DNA from: Phycisphaerales bacterium
GTDB taxonomy: Bacteria > Planctomycetota > UBA1135 > UBA2386
Direction: 5' to 3'
DNA length: 64,000 nucleotides
NCBI GenBank assembly: GCA_020247305.1
Contig: JADCJE010000093.1
Location: forward strand, 1 to 64,000
Position numbers and translations under genes: made by a program. The notes under the pieces are model-generated. The model made no database searches and had not been told where the DNA came from. It was given only the letters and a program-made list of their open reading frames with translations. Shown one piece after another: positions 42,911 to 52,963 of the stretch. Position 1 is the first letter of the stretch, and every line of letters starts with the position of its first letter.

Positions 42911-43894
42911 ATGGCCCGGCTGATGGATCCCAGGATCGAACGTGCACGCGGCATCGTCGAATGCGAGGCCAAGGCCATCCGCCAGGTCGCCGAGCGCATC
43001 GGCCCGACCTTCCTGCAGGCCCTCGACCGCATGCTGGCGCTGCGCGGCCGCGTGGTGACCGCCGGCATGGGCAAGGCCGGGTTCATCGCCCAGAAGGTCT
43101 CGGCGACGCTCGCCTCCACCGGCACGCCGTCGATCTTCCTGCACCCTGCGGAAGCCATCCACGGCGACCTCGGGCGCGTCGACCCCGGCGACCTGCTGCT
43201 GGCGTTCTCCAAGTCCGGCGAGACGCAGGAGCTGCTGGTGATGCTGCCGCACGTCAAGAACGTCGGCGTGCCGATCGTCGCGATCACGCAGGACGCCCGC
43301 TCGACGCTCGGCCGCCACGCCGACCTCGTGCTCGAACTCGGCCGCATCGACGAAGCCGGCCCGCACGGGCTCGCGCCCAGCGCGTCGACGACGGCGATGC
43401 TGGCGCTCGGCGACGCGCTGGCGCTGATGGTGCAGGAAGGCCGGCGCTTCGGGCCCGAGGACTTCGCGCGCTTCCACCCCGGCGGCGACCTCGGCCGCCG
43501 CCTGATGAAGGTGCGCGAACTGATGCGCACCGGCGACCGCAGCCCCGTCGTGCGCGCCGGCGCCACGGTGATGCAGGCGATCGAGGTGATGACGCGCACG
43601 CCGGGCCGCCCGGGCGCGACCAGCGTGGTCGACGCCGACGGCAAACTGCTCGGCTTCTTCACCGACGGCGACCTGCGCCGGCTGATCGAGCAGGGCCTCG
43701 CCGACCCGCGCCAGCGCCGCATCGACGACGCGATGACGCGCAACCCGCGCGCCATCGACCCCGACACGTTCGCATTGGAGGCGCTGGCGCTGCTGCACCA
43801 GCGCGCCATCGACCAGATGCCCGTCGTCGACGGCGACGGCCGCCTGCTCGGCCTGCTCGACGTGCAGGACCTGCTCAACCTCAAGATCGGATGA
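42911..43894 (+). CDS. kdsD: Arabinose-5-phosphate isomerase (Kdo pathway)
   Basis: KdsD interconverts ribulose 5-phosphate and arabinose 5-phosphate, the first step of Kdo synthesis for LPS. The 327-residue protein has an N-terminal SIS domain (about 35-170; VVTAGMGKAGFIAQKVSATL, FSKSGET at 99-105) and a C-terminal pair of CBS domains (about 205-327; TSVVDADGKLLGFFTDGDLRR and QMPVVDGDGRLLGLLD). The ATG at 42911 gives the standard N-terminus. Its stop overlaps the start of kdsC (ATGA). Confidence 0.95.
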   Translation: MARLMDPRIERARGIVECEAKAIRQVAERIGPTFLQALDRMLALRGRVVTAGMGKAGFIAQKVSATLASTGTPSIFLHPAEAIHGDLGRVDPGDLLLAFSKSGETQELLVMLPHVKNVGVPIVAITQDARSTLGRHADLVLELGRIDEAGPHGLAPSASTTAMLALGDALALMVQEGRRFGPEDFARFHPGGDLGRRLMKVRELMRTGDRSPVVRAGATVMQAIEVMTRTPGRPGATSVVDADGKLLGFFTDGDLRRLIEQGLADPRQRRIDDAMTRNPRAIDPDTFALEALALLHQRAIDQMPVVDGDGRLLGLLDVQDLLNLKIG

Positions 43895-44448
43895 GCCGCC
43901 GCGCCCCGACGCCCGGCCGGCCACGGCCCGAGCACGCCGTGCTCGCCGCGATCGAGTTCCTGCTGCTCGACGTCGATGGCGTCTTGACCGACGGCCGCAT
44001 CTGGTTCGACGCCGACGGGCGCGAGCAGAAGGCCTTCCACGTGCACGACGCGTCGGGGCTCGTCTACTGGCACCGCAGCGGCCTGCGCTCGGGCTTCCTC
44101 TCAGGCCGCGGCGGCGACATCGTCGAACGGCGCGCCCGCGAGCTCGGCGTGCACGAGCTGATGCTCGACCGCCGCGACAAGGACGTCGCCTTCGCCGAGC
44201 TGCTGCAGCGCCACCGCCTCGATCCGGCGCGCGTGGCGTACGTCGGCGACGACCTGCTCGACCTGCCCGTGCTGCGGCAGGTCGGCTTCGCTGCGACGGT
44301 GCCCGAGGCGCGCGCCGAGGTCGTCGCCGCCTGCCACCACGTGACCGAACGCAGCGCCGGCTTCGGCGCGGCGCGCGACGTCGTCGAGGAACTGCTGCGC
44401 GCACGCGGCGCGTGGGACGCGATCCTGCGGCGGGACGGGCGCGCGTGA
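43891..44448 (+). CDS. kdsC: Kdo 8-phosphate phosphatase
   Basis: KdsC removes phosphate from Kdo 8-phosphate. The 185-residue HAD protein has Asp27 and Asp29 in LLLDVDGVLTDG, GLRSGFLSGR for motif II, the lysine motif DRRDKDVAFAELL and AYVGDDLLDLPVL for motif III. It lacks a cap domain, as in the KdsC tetramer. Its start overlaps kdsD and its stop overlaps the start of the LptC/A-like gene (GTGA), which implies coupled expression. Confidence 0.95.
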   Translation: MSRRAPTPGRPRPEHAVLAAIEFLLLDVDGVLTDGRIWFDADGREQKAFHVHDASGLVYWHRSGLRSGFLSGRGGDIVERRARELGVHELMLDRRDKDVAFAELLQRHRLDPARVAYVGDDLLDLPVLRQVGFAATVPEARAEVVAACHHVTERSAGFGAARDVVEELLRARGAWDAILRRDGRA

Positions 44449-47408
44449 AGCGGCTGCTCGTGTTCCTGCTGCTGCTGGCGCTCGGCTTCGGCGTGCTGGC
44501 GTGGCTCGCCGGCGGCGGCGCGCCGCTGCCGCGACCGAACCTCGGCGGCGGCGAGCGCAAGCCGAACGCGCCGACGACCGCCGGCCAGGGCGTGACCGTG
44601 CAGCAGGGCGGCGTGCCCGCGACGTTCACGCAGACCGGTCCGATCGACATCGTGCGCTGGCGCGAGGTCCGCGAGGACGGCGGCAGGATCCGCAAGGAAG
44701 AGGCGTTCGTGCTGCGCGCCGCCGACAGCCGGCCGCTGGGCGAAGGCCGCCAGCAGCTGGACGGCGTCGTCGTCACCGTGTTCGACGGCGCGAAGCCGGC
44801 GGCGACGCTGCGCGCGCGGCAGGCGTTCGTCGCGCTGCAACCGGACGGCAACGGCCGGCCGTCGGTCGACGAAGGCAAGGACCTCGACCTGCGGGACCTC
44901 GAGGTGCTGGGCGCGGCCGACGGCGAACTCGCCGGCTTCACGCTGCGTCTGGCGACGGCGACCGCGCGCATCGCCGACGACGCCATCGTGCTGACGGCCC
45001 CGGACGACGCCGAGGTGCTCGCCGAACTCGCCGGCGAGCGGCCGCTGACGCTGCGCGGCAAGGGTCTGCGCGCCGAACTGCCGCGCGAACGCGACGGCGG
45101 CATCGCGCGCGCCGACGTCACCATCCGCCGCGAACCCGTGGTCGTCGCCGACGACGTGACCGTGCGGGCCCGCGGCGCCATGCGCTTCGTCGACGAGCCG
45201 GCGACCGGGGGCGCCGAGTTGACGCTGGAGGACGAGGTCGAGCTGACGAGCGCTCGCGCGCTGGCGCTCCCCGGCGCGCCGACCGACGGCGGCGGCCTCG
45301 TCGTGCGCGCCGACCGCTTCGCCGGCCGACTCGCCCGCGCGACGTCCGGCGAGCGCCAGCAGGCGACGTGGGGACGCATGGAACTGACCGGCGCGCCGGT
45401 CACCGTGACGATGCCAAAGAGCAAGACGACGCCGGCGGGCACGCTGCGGACGCCGCGGCTGACGGCGTGGCCGAACGCATACGGCGAACTGGCGTGGCTG
45501 ACGGCGCACGGCGGCGAGAGCCGCCTGGAACAAACGACGCCGCGCCGCGGCGGCCGCCGCCGCGACGACGGCCTGTTGGTCGGCGTCAGCGAGAAGCGCA
45601 TCCACTTCGCCGAGCCGCGCGCGGTCGCCAGCGCGCACCTGCGCAGCTTCGGCTTCCCGCGCTGGACGATGCGGCCGCTGGAGCAACTGCAGGCCGTGGT
45701 CGTCGAGGGCGGCGCGACCGTCCGGAACGACCGCTCGCTGGCGACGGCGCAGGACGGCGCCCGGATGTACCGGCGCGATGGCTGTTCCGCCGGCGTGGTG
45801 CGCGGCCTCGGCGCCGCCCGCGTCGAACAGAGCGGCGACGACGGCCGCGAACTGATCGCCACCTGCACCGACGGCTTCACGCTGTCCGAGCGCGACGGCG
45901 TGCAGCGCGCGCAGATCGGACCCGCGGCGCCCGCCGACGGCGATCCCAGCGGCGCCTGGGCGCGCAGCGCCTTCACGCTGCGCCATGGCGACGCCGACGT
46001 CGCGGGCAACGGCGTTGCGACGATCGTCCAGCGCGGCGACACAGTCGAACTCGCGATCCAGGCGCCGGATGCGTCGATCGCGGCGGCCGTGCCGGCCGAA
46101 GGGCTCGCGCTGCGCGGCGCGCACCGCGCCGACGCCCGCTTCGTCGCCGGCCGGCCGGTGGCGTTCGACGCCGCCGGCTGGCCGCTGGACCTGTTGGTCG
46201 ATCGCGGCGGCGAACGCATCGACGCGCGTGCGGCGCGCCTGCTGCAGATCGGGCCGGCGTCCGTGCGGCTGCTGCCGCCCGACCCGGCGCGACCGGCGCT
46301 GTGGCGCGCGCTGCCGGCCGGGCGCGGCACGCCGACGCTGCGGCGCACGGCCGCCGGCAAGGACGGCGCGCAGCAGGAGTTGGAGGTCGGCGGTCCGTCG
46401 ATCGACGTGCACCACGCCGGCGGTCGCGCCGCGATCGTCGACGCGCAGGCCGTCGGCGACGACCTGCCGCAACTGCACGCGCGCCTGCAGCAGCGGGCGG
46501 GCGAGGAACCGACGACGCTGGCGTGCACGGCGACGCGCCTGCGGCTGCTGCCGTTCGCGGCGCCTGCGCTCGCGCGCGAACGGCTGCTCGGCGGCGAGCA
46601 CGCGCTCGGCTTCGCGATGTTCCGCGGCGCCGGCTCGACGTGGCTGCTCGTCGACGCCGTGCGCGAGTTCGCGCTCGACGATCCGCGCCAGGGCCACGTC
46701 GAAGGCCGTGGCGCGCGGCTGCTCGTCAGCCAGGCCGCGCGCGCGGCGGTGTTCTTCGGCGATCCCGATCGCAGCACGCCAGCCGAGGTGACGCGCGCGC
46801 ACGCCGGCCGGACGACGACGCTGCGCGGCGCGCGCGTGCGCGTCGTCGACGGCGGCGGCGAGGGCAACGGCGACGTGCGCCTCGACGCGCTCGGCGCCTT
46901 CGACGGCCGCGAGGCCTTCCTGCCGCCGACGCTCACGTTGCACGAGCAGAAGCGCACGGGTCTGCTGGCGCACATGCAGGCCGTCTGCCAAGGCGCCATC
47001 GCGGTGCGCAGCGACGCAGTCGCCTTCGGCGGCCCGGTCGCCGCCCGCGGCCTGCTGCCCGACGGCGCCTTCGACCCGCGCGGGCTGCGCCTCGACGCGC
47101 GCACGCTGCGGCTGCTGCGCGACCAGGAATCCGGCGAACTGGTCGCAGCCGAAGCCCGCGGCGTCGACGCCGGCTGGGCCGACATGTCGGCGCGCTGCGC
47201 CGCCCTCGACCTCGACCTGCGCTGGAGCAAGGTCGTCGCCGCCGATCCGGCGGACGCCGTCGTGCAACTGCGCGACGGCCGCGAGCTGCGCGCGCCGCGC
47301 ATCGAGGTCAACTACGCGACGCAGTCGGCGCGCATGTCGTCGGGGCGCATGACCCAGCGTGACCTCGCCGGCGACGCCGGCGGCGCGGCGCCAAAGGAGC
47401 CGCAGTGA
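44445..47408 (+). CDS. Giant LptC/LptA-like LPS-transport protein
   Basis: A 987-residue protein with one N-terminal membrane anchor (about 2-22) and a long beta-rich periplasmic part. LptC and LptA are beta-jellyroll bridges that move LPS from the inner to the outer membrane; they are about 190 residues each. Here the regular strands (for example ATLRARQAFVALQPDG, VVVADDVTVRARGAMRFVDEP, ADVAGNGVATIVQRGD) run for over 900 residues, so it may be a fused, extended bridge. No single repeat is near-identical. Position between kdsC and lptD, with GTGA overlaps on both sides, is the main support for the role. The GTG at 44445 gives the membrane anchor. Confidence 0.7.
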   Translation: MKRLLVFLLLLALGFGVLAWLAGGGAPLPRPNLGGGERKPNAPTTAGQGVTVQQGGVPATFTQTGPIDIVRWREVREDGGRIRKEEAFVLRAADSRPLGEGRQQLDGVVVTVFDGAKPAATLRARQAFVALQPDGNGRPSVDEGKDLDLRDLEVLGAADGELAGFTLRLATATARIADDAIVLTAPDDAEVLAELAGERPLTLRGKGLRAELPRERDGGIARADVTIRREPVVVADDVTVRARGAMRFVDEPATGGAELTLEDEVELTSARALALPGAPTDGGGLVVRADRFAGRLARATSGERQQATWGRMELTGAPVTVTMPKSKTTPAGTLRTPRLTAWPNAYGELAWLTAHGGESRLEQTTPRRGGRRRDDGLLVGVSEKRIHFAEPRAVASAHLRSFGFPRWTMRPLEQLQAVVVEGGATVRNDRSLATAQDGARMYRRDGCSAGVVRGLGAARVEQSGDDGRELIATCTDGFTLSERDGVQRAQIGPAAPADGDPSGAWARSAFTLRHGDADVAGNGVATIVQRGDTVELAIQAPDASIAAAVPAEGLALRGAHRADARFVAGRPVAFDAAGWPLDLLVDRGGERIDARAARLLQIGPASVRLLPPDPARPALWRALPAGRGTPTLRRTAAGKDGAQQELEVGGPSIDVHHAGGRAAIVDAQAVGDDLPQLHARLQQRAGEEPTTLACTATRLRLLPFAAPALARERLLGGEHALGFAMFRGAGSTWLLVDAVREFALDDPRQGHVEGRGARLLVSQAARAAVFFGDPDRSTPAEVTRAHAGRTTTLRGARVRVVDGGGEGNGDVRLDALGAFDGREAFLPPTLTLHEQKRTGLLAHMQAVCQGAIAVRSDAVAFGGPVAARGLLPDGAFDPRGLRLDARTLRLLRDQESGELVAAEARGVDAGWADMSARCAALDLDLRWSKVVAADPADAVVQLRDGRELRAPRIEVNYATQSARMSSGRMTQRDLAGDAGGAAPKEPQ

Positions 47409-49975
47409 CGCGCGCGCGCAGCCTGCTCGGCCTCGCGGCCGCGATCGCGGCGACGGCGGCGATCGCGCGCGCACAGGACCCGCCGGCGAAGCCGCCGGAC
47501 TGGGTCGCCGAGAGCAACCTGACGCAGTCGCTGGTGCGCGACGACCACCGCGAATGGCACTTCTTCGGCGGCTTCCGCTTCGCGGTGCCCGGGCTCGGGC
47601 TGAGCATCCGCGGCGGCAACGCGCTCGTGCTGACCGACCTGGAGGAGTCGCCGGCGCGGCCGCCGAACGCGTCTGGCGACGGCCTGCGCCGCGACGTGCC
47701 GCCGCCCGCCGCCCGCCGCCGCGTCGACGACGCCGAACTGCGCCAGCGGCTCGCCCGCGCGCTGCGCGCCGCCGGGACCGCGCCGCCGCAACCGTTGCTC
47801 GCCGGCGAGCAGAGCCTGCGCAACCTGCCGCGCCTGCTGTACTGCGAGGACGGCGTCGTGGTCGTGCGCGACGGCGTCGAGGCGCTGCGCTGCGACCGGC
47901 TGTGGCTGTCGCCGCTCGACGACCGCATCGTCGTCGAGAACGCCGAGCTGCGGTATGTCACGAGCACGCCGCAGGGCGAGGACACGCTGATCGTGCGCGG
48001 CCCGCGGCTGGTCAAGCAGGGCGGGCGCTGGACCGGCCGCGACGTGACGATGACCACGTGCACGGCGGGCGAGCCGCACATCGCGCTCGCGCTGGGCGAA
48101 GTGGAGATCGTCGAGCGCGACGGCGAGTTCGAGGTGATGGCGCGCGGCCAGCGGCTGCAGCTCGGCGGCACGGGCGTGCTGCCGCTGCCCGACGCGCGCT
48201 TCTTCACCGGCAGCCAGGGCACGTTCCCGATCCGCTCGGCGCGCGCCGGCTGGTCGCAGCGCCAGGGCGCAGAGGCCGAGGTGGTCTTCGGCGTGCCGTG
48301 GAACAGCGCGGGCGGCGCCGTGCACGAGTGGCTGACCGGCCGGCCGGCGAACGAGTTCCGCGGCGACCTGGAGCTCGGCGTCGGTTGGATCGAGCAGCGC
48401 GGCGCGCCGCTCGACGCCGCGGTCGAGTACCGCGGCGGCACGGTCTACGAAGGTCGGCTCGAAGCGTTCGCGCTCGACGACCAGGGCGCGGATCTGCGCG
48501 AGATCCGCGCAACGCGCGACGGCGCGCTGATCGGCGAGGGCCAGCGCGGCCTCGTGCGCACGCAGAACCGCGTGCGCCTGGGCGAAGGCGCCCACGTCGA
48601 CGCGGTGGTCTTCCAGGCCAGCGACCCGGGCGTGTACTCGGAGTTCTACGGCAACCCGTACCGCACCGAGGAAGTGCCCGAGACCAGCGGCTACCTGCAC
48701 CACGGCGTCGGCAACCAGCTCTTCACCGTCGGCACGCGCTTCAACCTCTCGGAGTTCAGCTACCGCGACGACCGCGCGCTGGCGCAGCGCTTCGTCGAGG
48801 AGTCGCCGGTCGCGACGTGGCAGTTGCTGGCACAACCGATCGCCGAAACGCCTTGGGACACGCCGATCGTGCTCGATCTGCAGTCCGAGGTCGGCCAGCG
48901 GCGCAGCGACTACGACGACTTCGACCAGCGCGCCGATCCGCTGCGGCTGAGCCTGCCCGACGCGACGTTCCGGCCGGCGCCGCAGCCGGGCGACGGGCGC
49001 GTGTCCGACCGCACCCTGCGCGCCGACCAGCTCGCCGAGGTCTCCGCGCCGTTCCATCTCGCCGGGCTCAGCGTCCGGCCGTACGCGTCGTGGCGCGGCA
49101 CGTGGTACGACCAGACGGTCGACGATCCGACGCTTGCCGGCGACGGCGGCAGCGAGGGCCGCATCGCCGCGACCGGCGGCGTCGACGTCGGCACGCGCTT
49201 CCAGAAGTCGTGGAAGTGGCTCGACGACGGCGAGGAGAAGGGCGTGCGCCACGTCGTTGCGCCGCGCCTGCGCTGGCTCGACCGCTACCACGTCGACGAT
49301 GCGCGCACGCAGTTCTACGGCTTCGACGACCTCGACACCTTGGGCGAGGAACAGCTGGTGCGCGCCGAGGTGCGCAACCTCGTGCAGACCACCGCGTCGA
49401 ACGCCGACCGGCAGCAGCCGCGCGACTTCCTGTTTCTCGACCTCGCGCAGGACTTCTTCCCCGACGCCGCGCGCGACAACCAGGGCGAGCAGATCGGCCT
49501 GTTCCGCTACGACTTCCTGGTGCGGCCGCAGCTGCGCTGGGCGCCGCTGGAGACGTTCGGCTTCGCCGTCTTCGGCGACCACTCGTGGGACGACGGCATG
49601 CGCACGTTCGACGCCGAAGTGCAGGCCGGCCGCATCCTCGGCCTCGACTGGACGGCGAACTACCGCACCGACGCGGCCGTCGACGGCGCCGTCGGGCTGA
49701 CGGCGAACGCGCGGCTGCTCGACCGCTGGGAAGCCTTCGCCGGCACCCAGCGCGACCTCGACGCCGACGAGTGGCTGGCGTACAGCCTTGGCCTGCGCCG
49801 CGACGACCACGACTGGTCGATCCAGGCGATGGCGAGCTACAACCCGTTCGCCGACCAGATCACCTTCCGCATCGACTTCCTGCCGCGCCTGGGCAGCTTC
49901 AATTCACCGCGCAACAGCCGCTTCCGCGCCGATGACGGCATGGCGCGCAACGACCAGACGGCGATGTCGTTCTAG
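47405..49975 (+). CDS. lptD: LPS-assembly outer-membrane protein
   Basis: LptD inserts LPS into the outer leaflet. The 856-residue protein has a signal peptide (to about residue 23), an N-terminal OstA-like jellyroll part (VRDGVEALRCDRLWLSPLDDRIVVENAELRY region, about 145-260) and a C-terminal barrel (about 400-856) with repeated amphipathic strands and a FNSPRNSRFRAD end. In the barrel part, FYGNPYRTEEVPETSGYLHH and FRYDFLVRPQLRWAPL fit LptD. The four cysteines that pair in the well-studied enterobacterial protein are not obviously conserved. It overlaps the preceding gene by GTGA, the last gene of the Kdo/Lpt operon. Confidence 0.8.
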   Translation: MTRARSLLGLAAAIAATAAIARAQDPPAKPPDWVAESNLTQSLVRDDHREWHFFGGFRFAVPGLGLSIRGGNALVLTDLEESPARPPNASGDGLRRDVPPPAARRRVDDAELRQRLARALRAAGTAPPQPLLAGEQSLRNLPRLLYCEDGVVVVRDGVEALRCDRLWLSPLDDRIVVENAELRYVTSTPQGEDTLIVRGPRLVKQGGRWTGRDVTMTTCTAGEPHIALALGEVEIVERDGEFEVMARGQRLQLGGTGVLPLPDARFFTGSQGTFPIRSARAGWSQRQGAEAEVVFGVPWNSAGGAVHEWLTGRPANEFRGDLELGVGWIEQRGAPLDAAVEYRGGTVYEGRLEAFALDDQGADLREIRATRDGALIGEGQRGLVRTQNRVRLGEGAHVDAVVFQASDPGVYSEFYGNPYRTEEVPETSGYLHHGVGNQLFTVGTRFNLSEFSYRDDRALAQRFVEESPVATWQLLAQPIAETPWDTPIVLDLQSEVGQRRSDYDDFDQRADPLRLSLPDATFRPAPQPGDGRVSDRTLRADQLAEVSAPFHLAGLSVRPYASWRGTWYDQTVDDPTLAGDGGSEGRIAATGGVDVGTRFQKSWKWLDDGEEKGVRHVVAPRLRWLDRYHVDDARTQFYGFDDLDTLGEEQLVRAEVRNLVQTTASNADRQQPRDFLFLDLAQDFFPDAARDNQGEQIGLFRYDFLVRPQLRWAPLETFGFAVFGDHSWDDGMRTFDAEVQAGRILGLDWTANYRTDAAVDGAVGLTANARLLDRWEAFAGTQRDLDADEWLAYSLGLRRDDHDWSIQAMASYNPFADQITFRIDFLPRLGSFNSPRNSRFRADDGMARNDQTAMSF

Positions 49976-49984
49976 GCCGCAGCA

Positions 49985-49997
49985 CCCGCGCAGCGGG
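49985..49997. repeat. Hairpin CCCGC-GCA-GCGGG
   Basis: A 5-bp stem with loop GCA, just after the lptD stop. The same core occurs inside the longer hairpin at 50056-50095. Confidence 0.55.
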
Positions 49998-50055
49998 CTG
50001 GTTGCATCGGCTCGCCCTCAGGCGCCCCCCGCGTTGCGGCGGCGCCCAGCAGCAC

Positions 50056-50095
50056 TTGAGCCGCGGCGCCCGCGCAGCGGGCGCCTCAGGCTCAA
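50056..50095. terminator. Long hairpin covering the stop codon of the DUF481 gene
   Basis: Outer arms TTGAGCC (50056-50062) and GGCTCAA (50089-50095) enclose inner arms GGCGCCCGC (50065-50073) and GCGGGCGCC (50077-50085) with loop GCA. The minus-strand stop codon (50094-50092) lies in the outer arm. There is no T-run; it probably terminates transcription in both directions. Confidence 0.65.
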
Positions 50096-51123
50096 AACGA
50101 CCAGCCGATCGACAGCAGCACGCGGTGGTCGCCGCGGTCCTGGCCGGTCGCCGGCGTGTTGTCGTAGTCGAACACGTGCGAGACCGAAGCCAGCATGCTG
50201 TCGGTCAGCGAGGTCACGAGCTCCGACTTCGACTGCAGGTAGATGTCGTCCGAGGACTCGGTCGAAGGGAACGCTTCGACGCCGTGCACGATGCGGCTCG
50301 TCTTGCTGAGTTCGTGCGTGAGCTTGTACGCGGCGCGGATCGCGACGTAGTCGACCGACGGGTCGACGTTGCCGCTCGAATCGGGCCGGTAGTTCTCGTT
50401 CAAGTACGACAGGCCGGCTTCGGTCACGAACGTCGTCTTGCCGTCCTCGATCCACGTGTAGCCAAGGCCCGCGCCGCTGGTGAAGCGCAGGTCCAACCGG
50501 GCGAGCGTGTCGCCGAGCACCCTGGCGTTGGCGAGCGCGTACCAGCGCTTGGTCAGGAAGTAGTCGTACTTGAGGCCGCCGCCGGTGCGGCGCTGCGTCA
50601 GCGTCCATTCCCGCGTCGTCTGGTCCTTGTCCTGGCCGTAGTCCCAGGCCGCGTCGAACGAGATGCGGTCGGCCTCGCTGCGGCGCGAGGCGTCGAGCGC
50701 GAGGCCGCCGGCCTTGCGCTCGGTATTGCCGGTCGCGTACAGGCCGCTGACCTTCAGCGCGCCGATCCACTCCGGCTCCTTCTTGTCCGGCGGGTTGATC
50801 TGGCCGAGGTCGGCGAGCGGCAGGGACGTGGTCGCGCCCTCCATCTTGAGGTTGCCGGCCTCGATGCCGAGCAGGCGGCGCTGCAGCAGGTCGCCGGTCT
50901 TGGTCTCCAGCTTGACCTGGGCGGCGGTCGTCATGTCGCCGACCTTGTCGAGCGGCACGGTGACGTCGCCGAGGGCGGGCGAGGCGATGACGACCTTGCC
51001 GTCCGCCATCGACTTGATCGTGCCCGTGAGCACGTCGCCGTTGGTGAGGGTGATCTTGTCCTGGGCGACGGCGCCGGCGGCGAAGAGCGCGGCGGCGGCG
51101 GCGAGAGTGGCTTGGATGCGCAT
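50092..51123 (-). CDS. DUF481 outer-membrane protein
   Basis: A 343-residue exported protein. The signal peptide (MRIQATLAAAAALFAAGAVAQ) is followed by an SH3-like segment (ITLTNGDVLTGTIKSMADGKVVIAS) typical of the front of YdiY-type proteins. The DUF481 barrel follows, with many aromatic-ended strands (LKYDYFLTKRWYALANARV, FVTEAGLSYLNENY) and terminal Phe (VLLSIGWSF). Function is unknown in the family. The ATG at 51123 follows a purine-rich leader. It converges with lptD at a long hairpin. Confidence 0.85.
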   Translation of the reverse strand: MRIQATLAAAAALFAAGAVAQDKITLTNGDVLTGTIKSMADGKVVIASPALGDVTVPLDKVGDMTTAAQVKLETKTGDLLQRRLLGIEAGNLKMEGATTSLPLADLGQINPPDKKEPEWIGALKVSGLYATGNTERKAGGLALDASRRSEADRISFDAAWDYGQDKDQTTREWTLTQRRTGGGLKYDYFLTKRWYALANARVLGDTLARLDLRFTSGAGLGYTWIEDGKTTFVTEAGLSYLNENYRPDSSGNVDPSVDYVAIRAAYKLTHELSKTSRIVHGVEAFPSTESSDDIYLQSKSELVTSLTDSMLASVSHVFDYDNTPATGQDRGDHRVLLSIGWSF

Positions 51124-51274
51124 GCGATTGAGAGAGGTTGGAGGGCGGCGGATGATGCCCAGGCATGCTGGGACCGCCAACAGCAAAGCGACGTCCGTCC
51201 GCCCCCGGACAACAGGATCTGCGAAGGGCGCCGACGCGACGAGAACGTGACGCCGGGGCGCGGGGCCGGCCGGC

Positions 51275-52870
<1,596 letters not shown>

Positions 52871-52963
52871 GGAGGGCGAACAGGGTAGGAGCCCACCGCG
52901 AAGCGGTCAAAGGGCGGCTCCTGCCGGCCGCCGCGACGAGTCTTCGTCGCGTGACGCAGACGC

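Noticed and set aside
42404..47474. Minus-strand frames of more than 1000 residues across the LPS operon
   Set aside because: They are antisense shadows of the kds/lpt genes. Their composition is Arg/Ala/Ser/Pro-rich and no domain appears.
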